Assembly: GCA_028551475.1 (NCBI GenBank) | Contig: CM052359.1 | Coordinates: forward strand, 13,765,583-13,829,582 | DNA: 64,000 bases | DNA from: Casuarina equisetifolia | Taxonomy: Eukaryota > Streptophyta > Magnoliopsida > Fagales > Casuarinaceae | Reading direction: 5' to 3' | Shown here: positions 23,101 to 36,000 of the stretch, piece after piece | Position numbering within the stretch: position 1 is the first letter of the stretch | Layout: each line of letters begins with the position of its first letter | Translations under genes and position numbers: made by a program | The notes under the pieces: model-generated | Told to the model about the DNA's origin: nothing | What the model saw: the letters and a program-made list of their open reading frames with translations, nothing else | The model's database searches: none

Positions 23101-25135
23101 ATATCCTCAACCTGGCCAGCCTTGACAATATGGACTCCACCCTTAAAACCATTTTTAAAGGTCCCCAAGCCTCTCCCACCAGCCAATATTTGGCTTTTGA
23201 GCACCAACTGTATAACAAAATACAAGTTAGTGTTCTTTTGTTTCCTTCAATTTATGTAATTGCTAAGAAAACTTACAAAAGCAACAGAAATATTTTTTAA
23301 CTTATACCAGTTTGTCACCCAGATAACAACAGCACAAATAACTGTTTGGGCCGAATATAAATATATTGACCAAATTCCTTTTTCTTCTAAAACAAATAAT
23401 ACATACAAAAAGGCAAAATTATCCTCTCCATTCTCTCAGTTTTGCATATTCTCTTCTTGAAACAAAAGAATAAAGTAAGGATTTGAATTACGAACAATCA
23501 CCTCACTTTCATTGGGAAATACATCTTGAATCGCCTTCTTGATTTCATCAACTGAAGAAATGGCCACACCTTTGGGAACATTGACCCCGTATTTGCCCAT
23601 CAACTCCGCCCCCTGATTTCAACCAAATCAGAAACGAATATGTTAAACTCTGCATCTAATCAACATCACCGGAGCCAAATTTACATTTCCAAAAAAAATC
23701 ATGCTACCAAGCAGTAAGGTACCAACATGTCTCTCACCTTAAGCATACATATATGAAAATGAAAAGACATCAACGCACAGTTTGATCATGAAGAAAATGC
23801 AGGAAGACAAAAGAAATCCAGAAAACCCTTCAATAAGGTGGCTAATACACTTATCAGATTGGCAAAACGAATTCTTATGACTGTTTGTGAAACCCCAACA
23901 ATAAAAATGTCTTCTTCGTTTTATATTCCCAAATTTTTCCAGGACCAAACAGCAAAAGAAAACAAAAAAAGTAAGTGATAGAAAGAGAACAAATCTGTCA
24001 ATTTCAAAATTGAATTCTAGGCATCTTATCAAAGCCCCCTCGCGTCCTTATATTTCTCTCATCTTCTACCTAAGCCCACATTCAGACTTTTCCATTGAAT
24101 TTAAAAGGGTTCTTTTAACGAACACAATCATGGTAAGTGGCATAAACCAAATGAAAAACCACAAAATGAATCATATCATACACTGATACCCAGTCTCCAA
24201 TTTGCTTGCCAACGTTAAATAGAAGTCTGTCACAATAACGCATAAAGATTAGAACATATATCGTATATCAACAAATTTTTCAGACTTTGAGGAACGGTAA
24301 TCCCGTTGTTAAAAGTTGTTTTTCTTTTTATTCCCTCGGTCATCATGTTGTAACACCTAAGTTGTTCTACCTAAGCCCACATTCAGACTTTTCCGTTGAA
24401 TTTAACAGGGTTCTTTTAACGAACACAATCATGCTAAGAGGCATAAACCAAATGAAAAACCACAAAATGAATCATATCATACGCTGATACCCAGTCTCCA
24501 ATTTGCTTGCCAACGTTAAATAGAAGTCTGTCACAATAACGCATAAAGATTAGAACATATATCGTATATCAACAAATTTTTCAGACTTTGAGGAACGGTA
24601 ATCCCGTTGTTAAAAGTTGTTTTTCTTTTTATTCCCTCGGTCATCATGTTGTCACACCTGAGCCATTAACCGAAATCTAGTTCTTAAAGAACTTCAAAGA
24701 ATTGGGAAAACAACATTTCACCTATTCTTATATTGTCATTGAGTCTAGTTCCTCCTCTAAGCGTGCATTACAGAGAGGCAAAACTAGATAGCCCCATGTT
24801 CACAATAGCTCTTCTAAGATCGTTGCAACAAGGAACAAAGAACAAAAAGGACATGACAAAAAACAACAAACAATGACTGAACGGCTCGTGTGTTTTGATC
24901 TTTTACAACTGGTTTTACTATTCAACCATCGGAAGATAATGTTGAATGTTATATATAAACAATATTTTCAAATAAAATCTTATGGCATACAAATTGCTAA
25001 AGACAAAAGAGAAAGCTAAGAAAACAAAGAGACCTGATACTCGTGAATGTTTAGGCGCCGCAGCTGCTGTTGCTGCCATTTACCGGCGACGGAGAGAGAA
25101 CGAGAAACGAGCTTGTTGAGCAATCCTCTCACCAT
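20137..25135 (-). CDS. SUCLA2: Succinate-CoA ligase [ADP-forming] subunit beta, mitochondrial
   Basis: TCA-cycle enzyme subunit in the mitochondrial matrix: with the alpha subunit it converts succinyl-CoA, ADP and phosphate to succinate, CoA and ATP. Twelve exons on the minus strand: 25135-25034, 23612-23502, 23207-23096, 22843-22779, 22421-22344, 22190-22116, 22015-21863, 21753-21619, 21393-21229, 20839-20717, 20378-20307, 20211-20137. All introns are GT-AG and all junctions in phase, giving 421 codons, which as I recall equals the Arabidopsis protein. Residues 1-26 are a basic, Ser/Leu/Gln-rich presequence ([20 protein letters not shown]); LNIHEYQ starts the ATP-grasp domain (about 28-232) with glycine-rich AGGRGLGTF (80-88) and metal-site LEINP (231-235). 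The CoA-ligase domain has [18 protein letters not shown] (292-309), NFLDVGG and NIFGGIM (352-358). The C-terminus is [12 protein letters not shown]. Nothing suggests decay. Confidence 0.96.
24064..24364. repeat. Tandem duplication in intron 1, copy 1
   Basis: This 301-base unit is followed immediately by a second copy at 24365-24665. By eye about seven or eight bases differ, so the duplication is roughly 97 percent identical. It lies wholly inside the first intron of the succinate-CoA ligase gene (25033-23613) and does not touch splice sites. The unit has no terminal inverted repeats and no coding potential. Confidence 0.93.
24365..24665. repeat. Tandem duplication in intron 1, copy 2
   Basis: Second copy of the 301-base unit at 24064-24364, same orientation and directly abutting. 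Matching landmarks are CTACCTAAGCCCACATTCAG at the start and CCCTCGGTCATCATGTTGT at the end. Confidence 0.93.
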
Positions 25136-25560
25136 TCTCCAACACCTTCGCAATATGAGCTTTAGAAAAATTCAGAGAGTTCAAGATTCAGAGAGATCGG
25201 AGGGCGAAACCGTAGACCACAAGCTCTCAAAACCTAGAGAGAGACGGAGAGAAAGAAAGGTACTTTGCCGCAGGAGGAGGATACTGGGTCAAAACTGGGA
25301 GCCAAACGGGCCCTAGATATTGTTTCTCTTTACATTTTCACCTATACACTTTTCTTATTTCTCAATTACACCTTGATCTTATTTTTCGAAAAAAAAAAAA
25401 AAGATAGAAACAGGATAATAATACCCACGAGTACAGAAAAAACCTGTTTGACTCAAGCATTTTTTTTTCTCTCTTTTTTTCTCTTGTGTGTTTCAGAATG
25501 GAGATGTGGACGGATTCCATATTAACTTGTGCTATACACAACGAATAAATAAATAAGTAG
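25136..25560 (-). promoter_or_regulatory. Upstream region of the succinate-CoA ligase gene
   Basis: On the minus strand the 180 bases before the ATG are rich in CT/TC runs (TCTCTCTCT-type tracts near 25230-25260) and locally GC-richer than the surroundings, as is common for plant housekeeping 5' leaders. A GGGCCC palindrome lies near 25310. I see no convincing TATA box, so the transcription start is not assigned. Confidence 0.4.
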
Positions 25561-26530
25561 AAGGAAACATTATGTAACTTACTTTTTTCACTGGTTGTGT
25601 TTGGTTACTTTCTACTTTTTATTTCACATATTTTTTCAGGTTTTTTACAATCTTAATTAACATCTTAAATCATATCTAATCTTATTGATAATTTGATTAC
25701 AATGCTAAACCACATCCAAAGAGGCATAAAAATGTTAAAGTCTATCTCTTTGCAAGAAATCTTATTTTAGGAGAATAATTGTCCAAGTTTATAAAATACA
25801 TTATAAGTACTTAAGAAGGACTAACCCATTTTTTAGAATTAGATTGAATTTAATAGGGAAAAAAAAACCAAATCTAATATCATGTGGAAGGTTTAAATTC
25901 ATATTTTCTTAAACAGTCTTATTGAAAAGAGAGATTATCTAAAATTATATAATACATTACAAATGTTCTCATTTCTAATATAAATCTCTTTATCCAATAT
26001 TCACAATAATATCATATGATTGTAATTTAATAAAACTCTAGGAGATATTAATATCTTTGGATTTTAGCATTTTGCCAAGTTGTGCCCGAACATATACTTG
26101 AAAGGTTTCCTTATTATTTTTATGCAAACATTTGAGGAAGCCCACCTGATTATATTATGCAAACATTTTTAGAGTTCTTTGTTAGCTGGGACTTAGATCA
26201 CAGGTAGTTTAGTAGGAAAATTAGTCCTTACATAACCAAAAACACGTTTAAGAACCATATGAATTATGTTAATAAACAAAAGGTTCATAACCATATCCGG
26301 CAAAGCTAGTTTGTCCACACTTGCTTGGTGAATATGTGAACAACTTACGATGAACAATGCCATATCTAATTCTTTCAAGAGATGTGAAAGAAGATAAGCT
26401 TTTGCAACAATAAGCTCAATGAAAATTAGAAGTTTGGGCCATAACCTTACATCATCACTTATCTAGATTGTTACTCTTTCACAAATAGTTTCAACTAGCT
26501 ATTTGCTCTTACTCTTCATAATGTTCTTAA
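25561..26530. other. AT-rich spacer, no gene seen
   Basis: AT-rich sequence between the ligase promoter region and the next retroelement. Short open frames only, none with recognisable motifs, and no paired repeat detected. Confidence 0.5.
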
Positions 26531-27249
26531 TGCAGATCTAGTAGAGGAATTGAGCAAGTTTTATATGGAGTTATGAAAGAGTAGTAGCTTTCTTGTTTTT
26601 TTGGTTTTTTTTTTCTTGTGAAAAGGAATGTGTTTGGGTAAGAAGAAAGAAAATGATGACAATATAATATTGCCAAGATAAACTCTAAGACATAAAGGCT
26701 CATGGATGTGCTTCACCACCAATTTCGGGCAAAAATCAAATAAAGTAAGCAAAAGTTGAAAACGATTAAGGGTTTCTATTTCTCTATGCAAAACAAGTTT
26801 GTTCACAACTAAAATGATGTTCCTTTAAATAAGAAACTAAACCTAACCCTAAGGATCTTAACAAATCAAGGATCCCAACAATTAAGGGAATCTTAGGCAA
26901 ATCAAGGATCTAACAATTAAGGGAATCTCAGGCAAATCAAGGATCTAACAATTATGGAAATCATAAAGAAATTAAGGATCTAAACAGTTAAGGAAAACTA
27001 AATAAAAAGAAATTATCTCAGACAAAAGCAACACTAGGAAATTAAGGACTCGATGACTATTTAGGAAACTTTAACATTAATTATGAAAACCTAAGCCACC
27101 TTAGAGATTCTAAAGAATATTCATGAAATGCTCTTCAACCTTGCCTTTCCTACACCCATTAGATTACATTGTGGCCCAAACAAGTATTAATTCATATGCT
27201 CAACATATAGGTTGGGCCAATAGCTTAAGTTAACAAAGTTGCTCCCGCA
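26531..27249 (-). repeat. Gypsy 'C' 3' LTR
   Basis: In plus orientation it begins TGCAGATCTAGT and ends GTTGCTCCCGCA, and aligns with 31093-31771 along its length. Next to it the minus strand reads CTTGGGAGATTGA, a polypurine-like tract. It contains a degenerate tandem repeat at 26870-27000. Confidence 0.8.
26868..26995. repeat. Tandem repeat of about 38 bp inside the gypsy LTR
   Basis: Units of the form CAAGGATCTAACAATTAAGG followed by GAATCTCAGGCAAAT are repeated about three to four times with decay. Related units in other copies of this LTR family (for example TTGTTAGGATTTT-type units at 41990-42090) show that it is a family property. Confidence 0.75.
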
Positions 27250-27639
27250 TCAATCTCCCAAGGTTGATTAGGATTTGCCCTCAAATCCTCAAGGTCAACA
27301 TCTTCCAAACAAGGGATAGATTGCCTACATTAAATGTGGCAATAAGAGTAATTGGATTAATCCTTTAAATTACCTCAAATGAAGAATGCCTAGTTGTAGA
27401 ATTTGGAGCTCAATTGTTTGCAAACTCAACATGAGCAAGTTTCATGTCCTAATCCTTTAGATTTTGGTTTATCATGGTGCACAAGAGAGTTCCTAATGTA
27501 CAATTAGTCACTTCAATCTGATCATCAATTTAAGAATGGTGAGAAGTGTTGAATAAAAGCTTGGAGCCAATTTTTCCCCCATAAAGTTCTCCAAAAGTGA
27601 CTTAAAAGCTTGGTATCATGATAAAAAAAACTTAGTATC

Positions 27640-27831
27640 CTAATCAGAAACAAAAGTCCTTAGAATTCCATGCGATCTAACAATCTCCTTAAAGAACAAA
27701 TCATCAACATCATAAGCATCATTAGTCTTATGGTATAGGATGAAATGTGTCACTTTAGAGAACTGATCTAATACTACCATGATGAAGTCCTTTCCTCTTT
27801 GAGTTTGTGGGAGTGCTACAATGAAATCCAT
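27640..27831 (-). pseudogene. Gypsy 'C' integrase fragment
   Basis: Sixty-three codons from the start of the gypsy integrase core: [20 protein letters not shown], then [25 protein letters not shown] and the SD of the second catalytic block. It is diagnostic of Ty3/gypsy pol and is part of a broken element. Confidence 0.85.
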
Positions 27832-29959
27832 GCTTAAATCTTCCTAAGGTTGGTTTAAGATCAGCAAAAAGATGTAACTCCCTTACTTAAAATGACTCTT
27901 TACCCTCTAACACATATCACATCTAGAAATGATAGCTTGAACATCTCTCTACATCTTTGGCCAATAGAAGTGATCCTTAAGAATCTCTAAGGCCTTGTGA
28001 ATCCCAAAATGACCAGCCAATCCTCAACCGTATGTCTCCCTTACAAGTAATTCTCGAAAGGAACATTTTGGAACATATAGCTAGTTTCCCTTGAAGAAAC
28101 ACCCCTCATGAACTGCATAATCTTCATTGGTACGTTTCAAACATTCTATCATGAGTAAGGACAAATCTATATCCTCAAGAAAGTGTTCATAAGTTGAAAA
28201 CCAAGTACTCTTACACTCAGAGTAGCAAGTAGGGAGTATCAAAGCTTGTGTTCGCCATTTAAGAACATCAAAGCTTGATGATCCAAATGTAAAATAAACT
28301 ACTTAGGTCTTAAGTAATGATTTCAATAATCTAAAGCCTTAACAATTGCATAAAACTCCTTATCATAAGTGGAGTAATTCCTTTTGCATTCATTGAGCTT
28401 CTCACTTAAATAAGCTAATGGTCTCTTAGCTTGAATGAGGACAACACCTATACCAATGCCATTACCATCACATTTGACTTTAAAAACCTTATCAAAGTCT
28501 GATAATGTAAGAACTAGAGCTTCACACAACCTTTACTTGATTGCTTTTAAAGTTTCATATGCTTCCTTACTCATTAAAAAACACTTTTCTTCACACATTT
28601 GATTACCTCAATCTTGGATTGATCAACCATAATGTCATCCTTGGAAACCACATATCTAAGAAACACAACACTAAAGAAAAAGAATTCACACTTTTGCAAC
28701 TTGGCATAAAGTTTTTGTCTCCTCAATGCATCAAATACTTGCCTTAAATAATCTAAGTAGTCTCCTTCATATCTACTATAAATAATAATATCATTGAAAT
28801 AAACCATAAAAAAAATTACCAAGAAAGGGATGAAGTACATTATTCATCAAATACATAAAGGTACTTACGGCATTAGAAAGACCAATGCCATGACCATCCA
28901 TTCATACAAACCTCATTTTGTTTTGAAAGCTATTTTTCATTCATCTCTTTCTTTCATTCAAATCTGATGGTAACCATTCCTTAGATCCACCTTGGAGAAG
29001 ATGGTGGCCTTATGTAACTCATCCAACATATCACAAGTCTTGGAATGGGATACTTGTATTTGATGGTGATGTTATTAATGGCTCTATTGTCTATGTACAT
29101 CCGAATGAACCATCTTTCTTTAGCACTAGTAAGACTAGAACCAAACATAGGCTCATACTTTCCCTTATAAACCTTCAGCCTACCAATTCATCTACTTGCC
29201 TTTGTAGCTCCCTAACCTTTTTAGGATTACATCTGTAAGCTGCCTTATTGGGTAAAGGTAGCCTTAGAAGTAAATCTATATGGTGTTATATCCCTTTAAG
29301 TAGTGATGAACTTGGTGGAAAGGTCATTTAGTTAAGAATCATTGAATAAGTAAATGTGCTTCACTTACCCTTTCACCTTCTTCCCTTAAACTACAAGTAA
29401 TGTAAGGATGGGTTTGTGTTTTTGGATAGCCTTCTTCACTTAGATTTCACTTAAGAATAGATTTTTTTTTTTTATCTTCTATCCCATGTGTTGTTTGGTG
29501 TGTTTACAAGGGCTAAGTGGAGCTTAAGTAATAAGTTTCTTACCAAACTTAAAAGAATAAATGTTCTATTGACCATCATGTTTAACACCCCTATCATATA
29601 GCCATGACCTCCCCCAACAATAGATGGTACACATTCATATAAATAACATCACAAGTAACTTGATCTATATAATGTTTTCCAATGGAAAAAGTAAAGTTGC
29701 CTTGAAACTTGAAGATGACTCTCTTGGCTTAGCCATTACAATTTGTATAGATGGAGATGATCTAATGTAGGCAATTCAACTTCTCCACAAAAGTTATTTA
29801 TAGAAGCTATGTTATCACAACTTCCACTATTAATATAACATGACATACCTTTCCATTGATTATGCACCAAGTTTGAAAGATGTTCACCCTTTGCTTATCT
29901 AGTGGACTAAAATGGGCATGCAAGGCTCTACAAAGAATAAGAATACTTCCAAAATTAGC

Positions 29960-30352
29960 TTACTCAATGATCTCACTCTCCTTTTTTGGTTCAACCATGG
30001 GCTTATCATTGTCATACTCCTCTTTATAATAGGCTTCATCAATTTCTTCAATGTCTTTCACAATCACCCCTCTGTTTGGACAATTAGCATGTATGTGGCC
30101 ATATCCTTGGCACTTAAAGCACTTAGACTCCTTTAGATCTTGCCTTATAAAATAGGGTTTTGCCTTTGAAGTTTCCCCAACCTTTTCTTTACCTCTCCCT
30201 TTGTTAGTAAGCTTAGGTTTGCTATAGGATAAGGGATCCTTGTAGAAAATGGCCCCTTTGATGTAAGGCCTTAAGCCTCCTTGTTGAAAGTCTTTGATCC
30301 AATGCTCTTCAAGGTCCTCATTTGCCTCTCTACTTTGATAGCTAGCTTGCAA
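29960..30352 (-). pseudogene. Gypsy 'C' gag C-terminal region
   Basis: An open stretch of 130 codons containing a Lys/Gly/Glu-rich linker (LTNKGRGKEKVGETSKAKP) and a CCHC zinc knuckle (CFKCQGYGHIHANC), followed by an acidic tail. A close relative of the same region is present on the plus strand at about 52330-52690 in element 'F', which shows they are one family. Confidence 0.82.
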
Positions 30353-31092
30353 ATATCATTAAAAGAACAATATGACTATAATTCAACAATATTAGATATT
30401 TAAAGCTTTAAGCCTTTAAAAATTGTGCTATAATGGTCTCTTTGGGCTTTAGTACCTCACACCTCATCATAAGTGTTTCGAATTCCCTGATATACTCCTT
30501 CATGCTCCTTTCATCTTACTTAAGTGCATGTATTTTAAGATAGAGGTCTTGCTTGTAATGATTTGGTAAGAATCATTTTTTGAGTAGCTTTTTCAATTTC
30601 TCCCATGAATGGACCTTTTCCTTACCATATAGATCTCTTTGTTTCTTAACATTCTCCCACTATAAAGAAAAATATTCTTTGAATTGAAGAACATCAATTT
30701 TAGACTTCTTCTAATCATCATACCTTTTGAACTCAAAAACCCCTTTAATACGACATTGCCAGTCAACAAAATCATTAGGGTCTAGAATATCTTTGAATTC
30801 TAGGATCTCTACATAAAGGCTATGATCATCATCCAATCTCCTCATTTACTCACTTCCATCATCACTAGAATTTGAATGATCTTCATTTTGGTTGCCTTAA
30901 AGGCCTTTGCGAAGGGCTTGCTTTTTTAAGATCTAAAGGATGTCGAATTATTGCCCCTTCACCTCACCTAACTCAAATGATAACATTTTGTTTACAACCT
31001 CCTAGGGTGGAATTAAGGAAAAAATGCCACTAGGATTACATATCTTAAGGAGAGCTCATTTGAAAAAAAATCTAGTCTCTAGTACCACTAGA

Positions 31093-31771
31093 TATGGATC
31101 TAGTGGCAAGATTGAATGAGCATAGTATAAGGTCATAAAAGAGTAGTTGTTTTCTATTTTTTTTGGATTTTTTTCTCATGAGGGAGGTTGTGTTTAGGTA
31201 GGAAGAAAGAAAAGGATGAAAATAAAATATTGCCAAGATAAACTTTGAGACGTAAAGGTAGCACTACTAATCAGGAGGTTCTCCACCACCAAATTTGGGC
31301 AAAAATTGAATAAAGGAAGCAAAAGTTGAAAACAACTAAGGACTTCTATTTCTCTAGAGAAAACAAGTATACGTACAACTGAAATGATGATCCCTTTAAA
31401 TAGAGAACTAAACCTAACCCTAAGGATCCTAATAATTAAATGAATCTTAGGCAAATCAAAGATCCAACAACTATGGAAATCCTAGAGAAATCAAAGATCC
31501 AAATAGTTAAAGAAAACCAAACAAAAGGAAATAATTTCATACAAATAAGAAACCTTAGGAAATTAAGGACTTGGTGATTACTTAGGAAACCCTCAACATT
31601 AATAATGAAAACCTAAGCCATTTTAGAGATTTTAAAGAATATTCATGAGATGTTCTTCAACCTTGTCTTTCTTGAACCCGTTCAATTATGTTATGACCTA
31701 AACAAGTATTGATTAACAAGCTTAACATATAGGTTAGGCCAATAGCTTGTGCTGATGTAGTTGCTCCTACA
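31093..31771 (-). repeat. Gypsy 'C' 5' LTR
   Basis: Matches 26531-27249. On the element's strand it begins TGTAGGAGCAACTACATCAG. The same start, in decayed form, opens the LTR pieces at 41810 and 42487. A primer-binding-site-like sequence lies on its left side near 31076-31088. Confidence 0.8.
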
Positions 31772-33060
31772 TTTGCTCTCTACAATGACATTAAAAAGGA
31801 GGATATAAACTGTAGCATCAATCCATGAAGGCCTCTTTGCTTTAAAATTGTAGAAATGTGCAATCAATTAAACCGACTCATTTGCTACTCGAAACTTTAT
31901 AGATCCATAACATGTGATATAGTGTTATGGCCTAAAGGCCTAGAACTTGAACAAATAACACTATTTCCAACCATCTAAACAAAACCATGCCTCATAAAAT
32001 CAGAAAATCAAAAGTCATAATCTCACCTCTCTCTTTGTACAAGATCCTATTACCTTGTAAAAATAAAATTTGTGATTACTCCTTAACTTTAACAACATAT
32101 GCCAAATCTTTCTCAATAATGATGTCTCTCTTTACTAACTATTATAAAAAAATCTTAGAGAATTCCCATCACCAAACCCAAGAACCCTTCTTAATATCCA
32201 AATCCCTCCTCAATGACATTATACCAAATGATCCATTTAAAACTAGCAAATAGCCATATACCACAATATAGGTGCACTATATGGAAGTTTTAGTAAATTT
32301 AGATAAATAGTACTACTAATAAATTTAAGCATACAACAAAAACATTTCACCAATAATTACATGTTGTATGTTTTAAATACATAAACAATTAGTTGGTTTG
32401 GATGAAAAGCAAAGCTTTCTCACTTTAGGCAATTGTTCTCCTTTACCTAGTTATCATCAATCTCTCCTTCCTAGTCAATCCATATCTTTTGTAATGACAT
32501 TCTTGATTGGATGCTGCTCAAAATAATCAAATGCTCAAGATCCGACCCTACATTAACATCAAGTGGCCAACTTGAACTTTCCTCCTCAACCACCATCTTC
32601 TTTCCTTTTTTTTTTTTTTACCACCAATACTATGCTCCTCATTTTTATTATCATCTTCATTGCTGTTAGCATTTGTGTTATTGTTTTTAACTCTTTCCTT
32701 CAATACCTTATCTTTATTCTCAAACAATTTTGGATTCTTTTCTTAGATTGATGCAAAAGTCCATTGAAGTGAGTCACGGACAAAATCCTCAATGGAAACT
32801 ACTTCACTCCTTCAACCACACCCTAGCTTTCTTGTGATTATTGTTGGGAAAATGCTAGACTTATCATAATTGTTGTCACCATTAATTTTGGGAGCTTCAA
32901 ATTTAAGGCAATCGCTTCCTTTCTTTAATTTTTCTTTAGGGTTGGTGTTGGGTTTAGGGTTAGATATTAAATTAGACTTCTTTGAATGCATATAACAAGT
33001 TTTAGGATGCAGTTGCTTTGTATAAAATAGGTCAAGCATGAATAAGAATAGGGCTTTGTA
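31772..33060. other. Non-coding spacer, no gene recognised
   Basis: AT-rich sequence without family motifs. Two short open frames (31987-32253 plus and 32812-33039 minus) lack recognisable domains. A small peptide-like stretch on the minus strand near 32860 (APKINGDNNYDK) slightly resembles copia gag, but the match is too short to call. Confidence 0.45.
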
Positions 33061-36000
33061 AGAAAGATTTTGCTAATGAATATAAAGCCTCCCTATAATT
33101 ACTTATTCCTTATTTAGACTAAGACTTAGGTTTGTAAATATAGACTTCATATTGTAAAGCAAAGTATTGTAATAGACATCATTATTCTCATAGACTATAT
33201 GGCTTTCTCTATTTTCTCATTCTATTACATGGTATCACAACCTTTGTTTCCTTGAGACCTAAAATTAGTTCCATTTTTTTTTTCCAAGTCATCACTTAAG
33301 AGTTTGTAGTTGTTTCATTTTTTTTTATCATTTTTTTTTACCCCACCTAGTTAGTACACAACGTCGCAATGCCCCCCCCCCCCCTTTTTTGTCTCTACAC
33401 AATGCCATTTATTTTTTCTCCATTTTTTTCCCAAAAATCATTTTTTCACAAGCTTTCCTATTTACCCCTATTGTTTTCTCCAATTCAAAACCCTAACCCT
33501 AACCACTACCCTTTTCTCGATTGCCCCTATTGCCAGCCGTTATGGCCAATCAAATTGTTGACTCCAACAATGCCCATACCAACACTTTATCAGTGACTGG
33601 TGATCCCTATTTCTACTCTGCCATGGATCTTCAAACCATTAGCATCATTTCTACCATTCTTACAGGTGAGGCAAACTAGTAGGTCTAGAGTGATCGAGTC
33701 TAAACAATCTTTGTTGCTAGGAACAAGATGTGTTTCTTGCTTAATAAATTGGCTTGATCAATCAATAATGGCAAAGACACTCTTAAATGGGATCAATGCC
33801 ACATTACCATCAAGACGTGGCTTACCCATTTCATACATCCTTCCCTTAAATCAATGGTGTCCCAGCTAATTATTCCTAAGAACTAAAGTAGCTTGAAGGA
33901 AGGATAGCTAGGATTAGGTCAGTGGCACTTAGAAGTACTCAATCCAACTGGCCATCAATGACCTCACTTTCACCACTGGCACATTTGGGGCTAATATTAC
34001 CACTTTCTATGGTTGAACAAAGGACCTACAGAGCAATTTGGATGCACATTAGCCTCTAATCCAATGCGAATGTGGTTACTATGAATGTGAAATCAACTCT
34101 AAACTTTGATCATGCAACATAAAGTATTATGCAATGAAGTTTTAACTTGCTTTACTTTAGGAGTTTCATATGTTGCAATCAAATATGCTATCCAAAGGAG
34201 AACTTACCTTTCTCGAGAAGCTCCATGCACTCACCAAGTAGGACCTCCACCAACGTCCCTTACATATGGTTGCATCTTTGATGCCAATGACAATAGCGCC
34301 TTTGCAACTCAACAAGTCTTGCCTAACCTACCTAGGTTAGGTAAGCCCTTACAAGGCCTACACGACTAGTTGTAAGACGGGCTTGTGAGCCCACAACAAT
34401 CCTAGCAATCAATTGGTGCAAGTGAGCCTAACTTAATTAGTATCACCAATGGGCCTTTTGGAAAATGCCCCTTTTGTAGTATTATAAGAAGCCCAACCAT
34501 GTTAAAGAGGCTTACATCCTTTTTATAGGCTTCCTTCCCGACTAGAAGCCAAACACAAAAGTGCATCCAAGAAAAAGCCTTTTGCTCTTAGGCTTCTAGC
34601 TCACCATGTTGCCCTCAATGGCTCATATCCACATGCTAGGTTTGGGCCCTCTAATCCTTTTGGCTTTGGTCCCCAATACTCACCCATGGAGTCATATAGT
34701 GGCTGTAATTGTTTTACTAATCCACCTCATTCTCCAAGTATAGGTCTCTTGGGCTTATCAAACCTTAACCTTGACAACATTTATGGAGGCCTATATGGGC
34801 TTCAACTCACAGTGAATCAACAAAATAGGCTTGTCACCCTTCTGGATCAAATAGGCCTAGCTAACCTAACTACCAATCTCTCAAGTACATTTTTGCCATT
34901 TAAGCTCATATCATCCATTTGAATTATTGACTTAGGGCCAAGTGATCACATCATTTGATATTTGAATATTTTAGATTTACTTTTTTCCATGTGCAACCTT
35001 ATTTCAATCAACTTGCCTAACAAATGTCATAGCACTATCACACATATAGGCCACTATAGACCTTACCCCACTTTGCATCTTAACCACATGTTATATCCTA
35101 CATTTTAGACCTAATTTATTATCTATTTGTAAACTCACTTGTGACAATAATTGTGTTGCAATTTTTTTCAATGATTTTTATGTTTTTAAGGATTGTACAA
35201 CTATGTTTCTTATTAGGCTTAACAAGGTTGATCAAGGACTATACTTCCTATGTTTGTCCATTTCCAATTCATTCTATCATGTTTTTTAGTGTTATTTGCT
35301 TTCCCAAAATAATACTTCATGTATTCCAAAATTGTCACGAAGTTTTAATTCATTTTTTTGCAACAATGTCAATTATGATATTTGGCATCGTCAACTTGGT
35401 CATTTGTCTTTAAAATTTTATCACATAAATAAGTGATTAATCTCTTGCTCTCAAATTTTTTTCATGCTTAATTTGACATTTGGTCAAAGAGACATGCAAT
35501 TCCCTCTTGGCTAAATCCATTACAACTAGTTTCATTTTTGAACTTGTTGATATGGATGTCTATTATCCTTATTAGGACCCTAACCCATAATGTTGCATAA
35601 TACTTTCTCATTATTATTGATGATTTTTCTCATACCACTTGGACTTTCATTTTGCATTCTAAAACTTAGGTTTTCTGAAAAATTCAAAACTTTCTATCCA
35701 TGATCTACACTTAATTAGGTCCCCTATCCATTGCATTTGCTCTAATAATGGGTTTGAAACTTTCTTAACAAAATGTTGTTCATTTCTCACTAGTTAATGG
35801 ATCATTCATGAAAATTCATGTGTTCATACCCCTTAACAAAATAAGGTGGTTGAACATAGGTATTGTCACTTATAAGATGTTGCTTAGATTTTAGGGTGAA
35901 TGTATCCTCACCACTACTTACCTCATTAACTAGTTGTCAACTTCATCTATCCATGGCATCACCCCATTTGAAGAAAAAAAATTTGGCAAATCACCTGTCG

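Larger units (their letters stand above)
26531..31771 (-). mobile_element. Ty3/gypsy element 'C', two LTRs, decayed
   Basis: Two related LTRs (26531-27249 and about 31093-31771) flank a 3.8-kb interior. On the minus strand the order is 5' LTR, a primer-binding-site-like TGGTACTAGAGAC, gag ending in a CCHC zinc knuckle (CFKCQGYGHIHANC at about 30130-30085), reverse transcriptase (VIFFMVYFNDIIIYSRYEGD near 28800), RNase H (VKCDGNGIGIGVVLIQ near 28450) and integrase ([20 protein letters not shown] at 27831). This is the gypsy order, with integrase last. The interior is broken many times and shorter than an intact gypsy. The LTRs are clearly diverged, so the insertion is old. No target duplication was found. 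Confidence 0.85.

Noticed and set aside
33490-33510. CCCTAACCCTAACC, telomere-like
   Set aside because: Only two to three units inside a copia gag region, and similar ACCTAACCCTAAGG occurs in gypsy LTRs; chance, not an interstitial telomere array.
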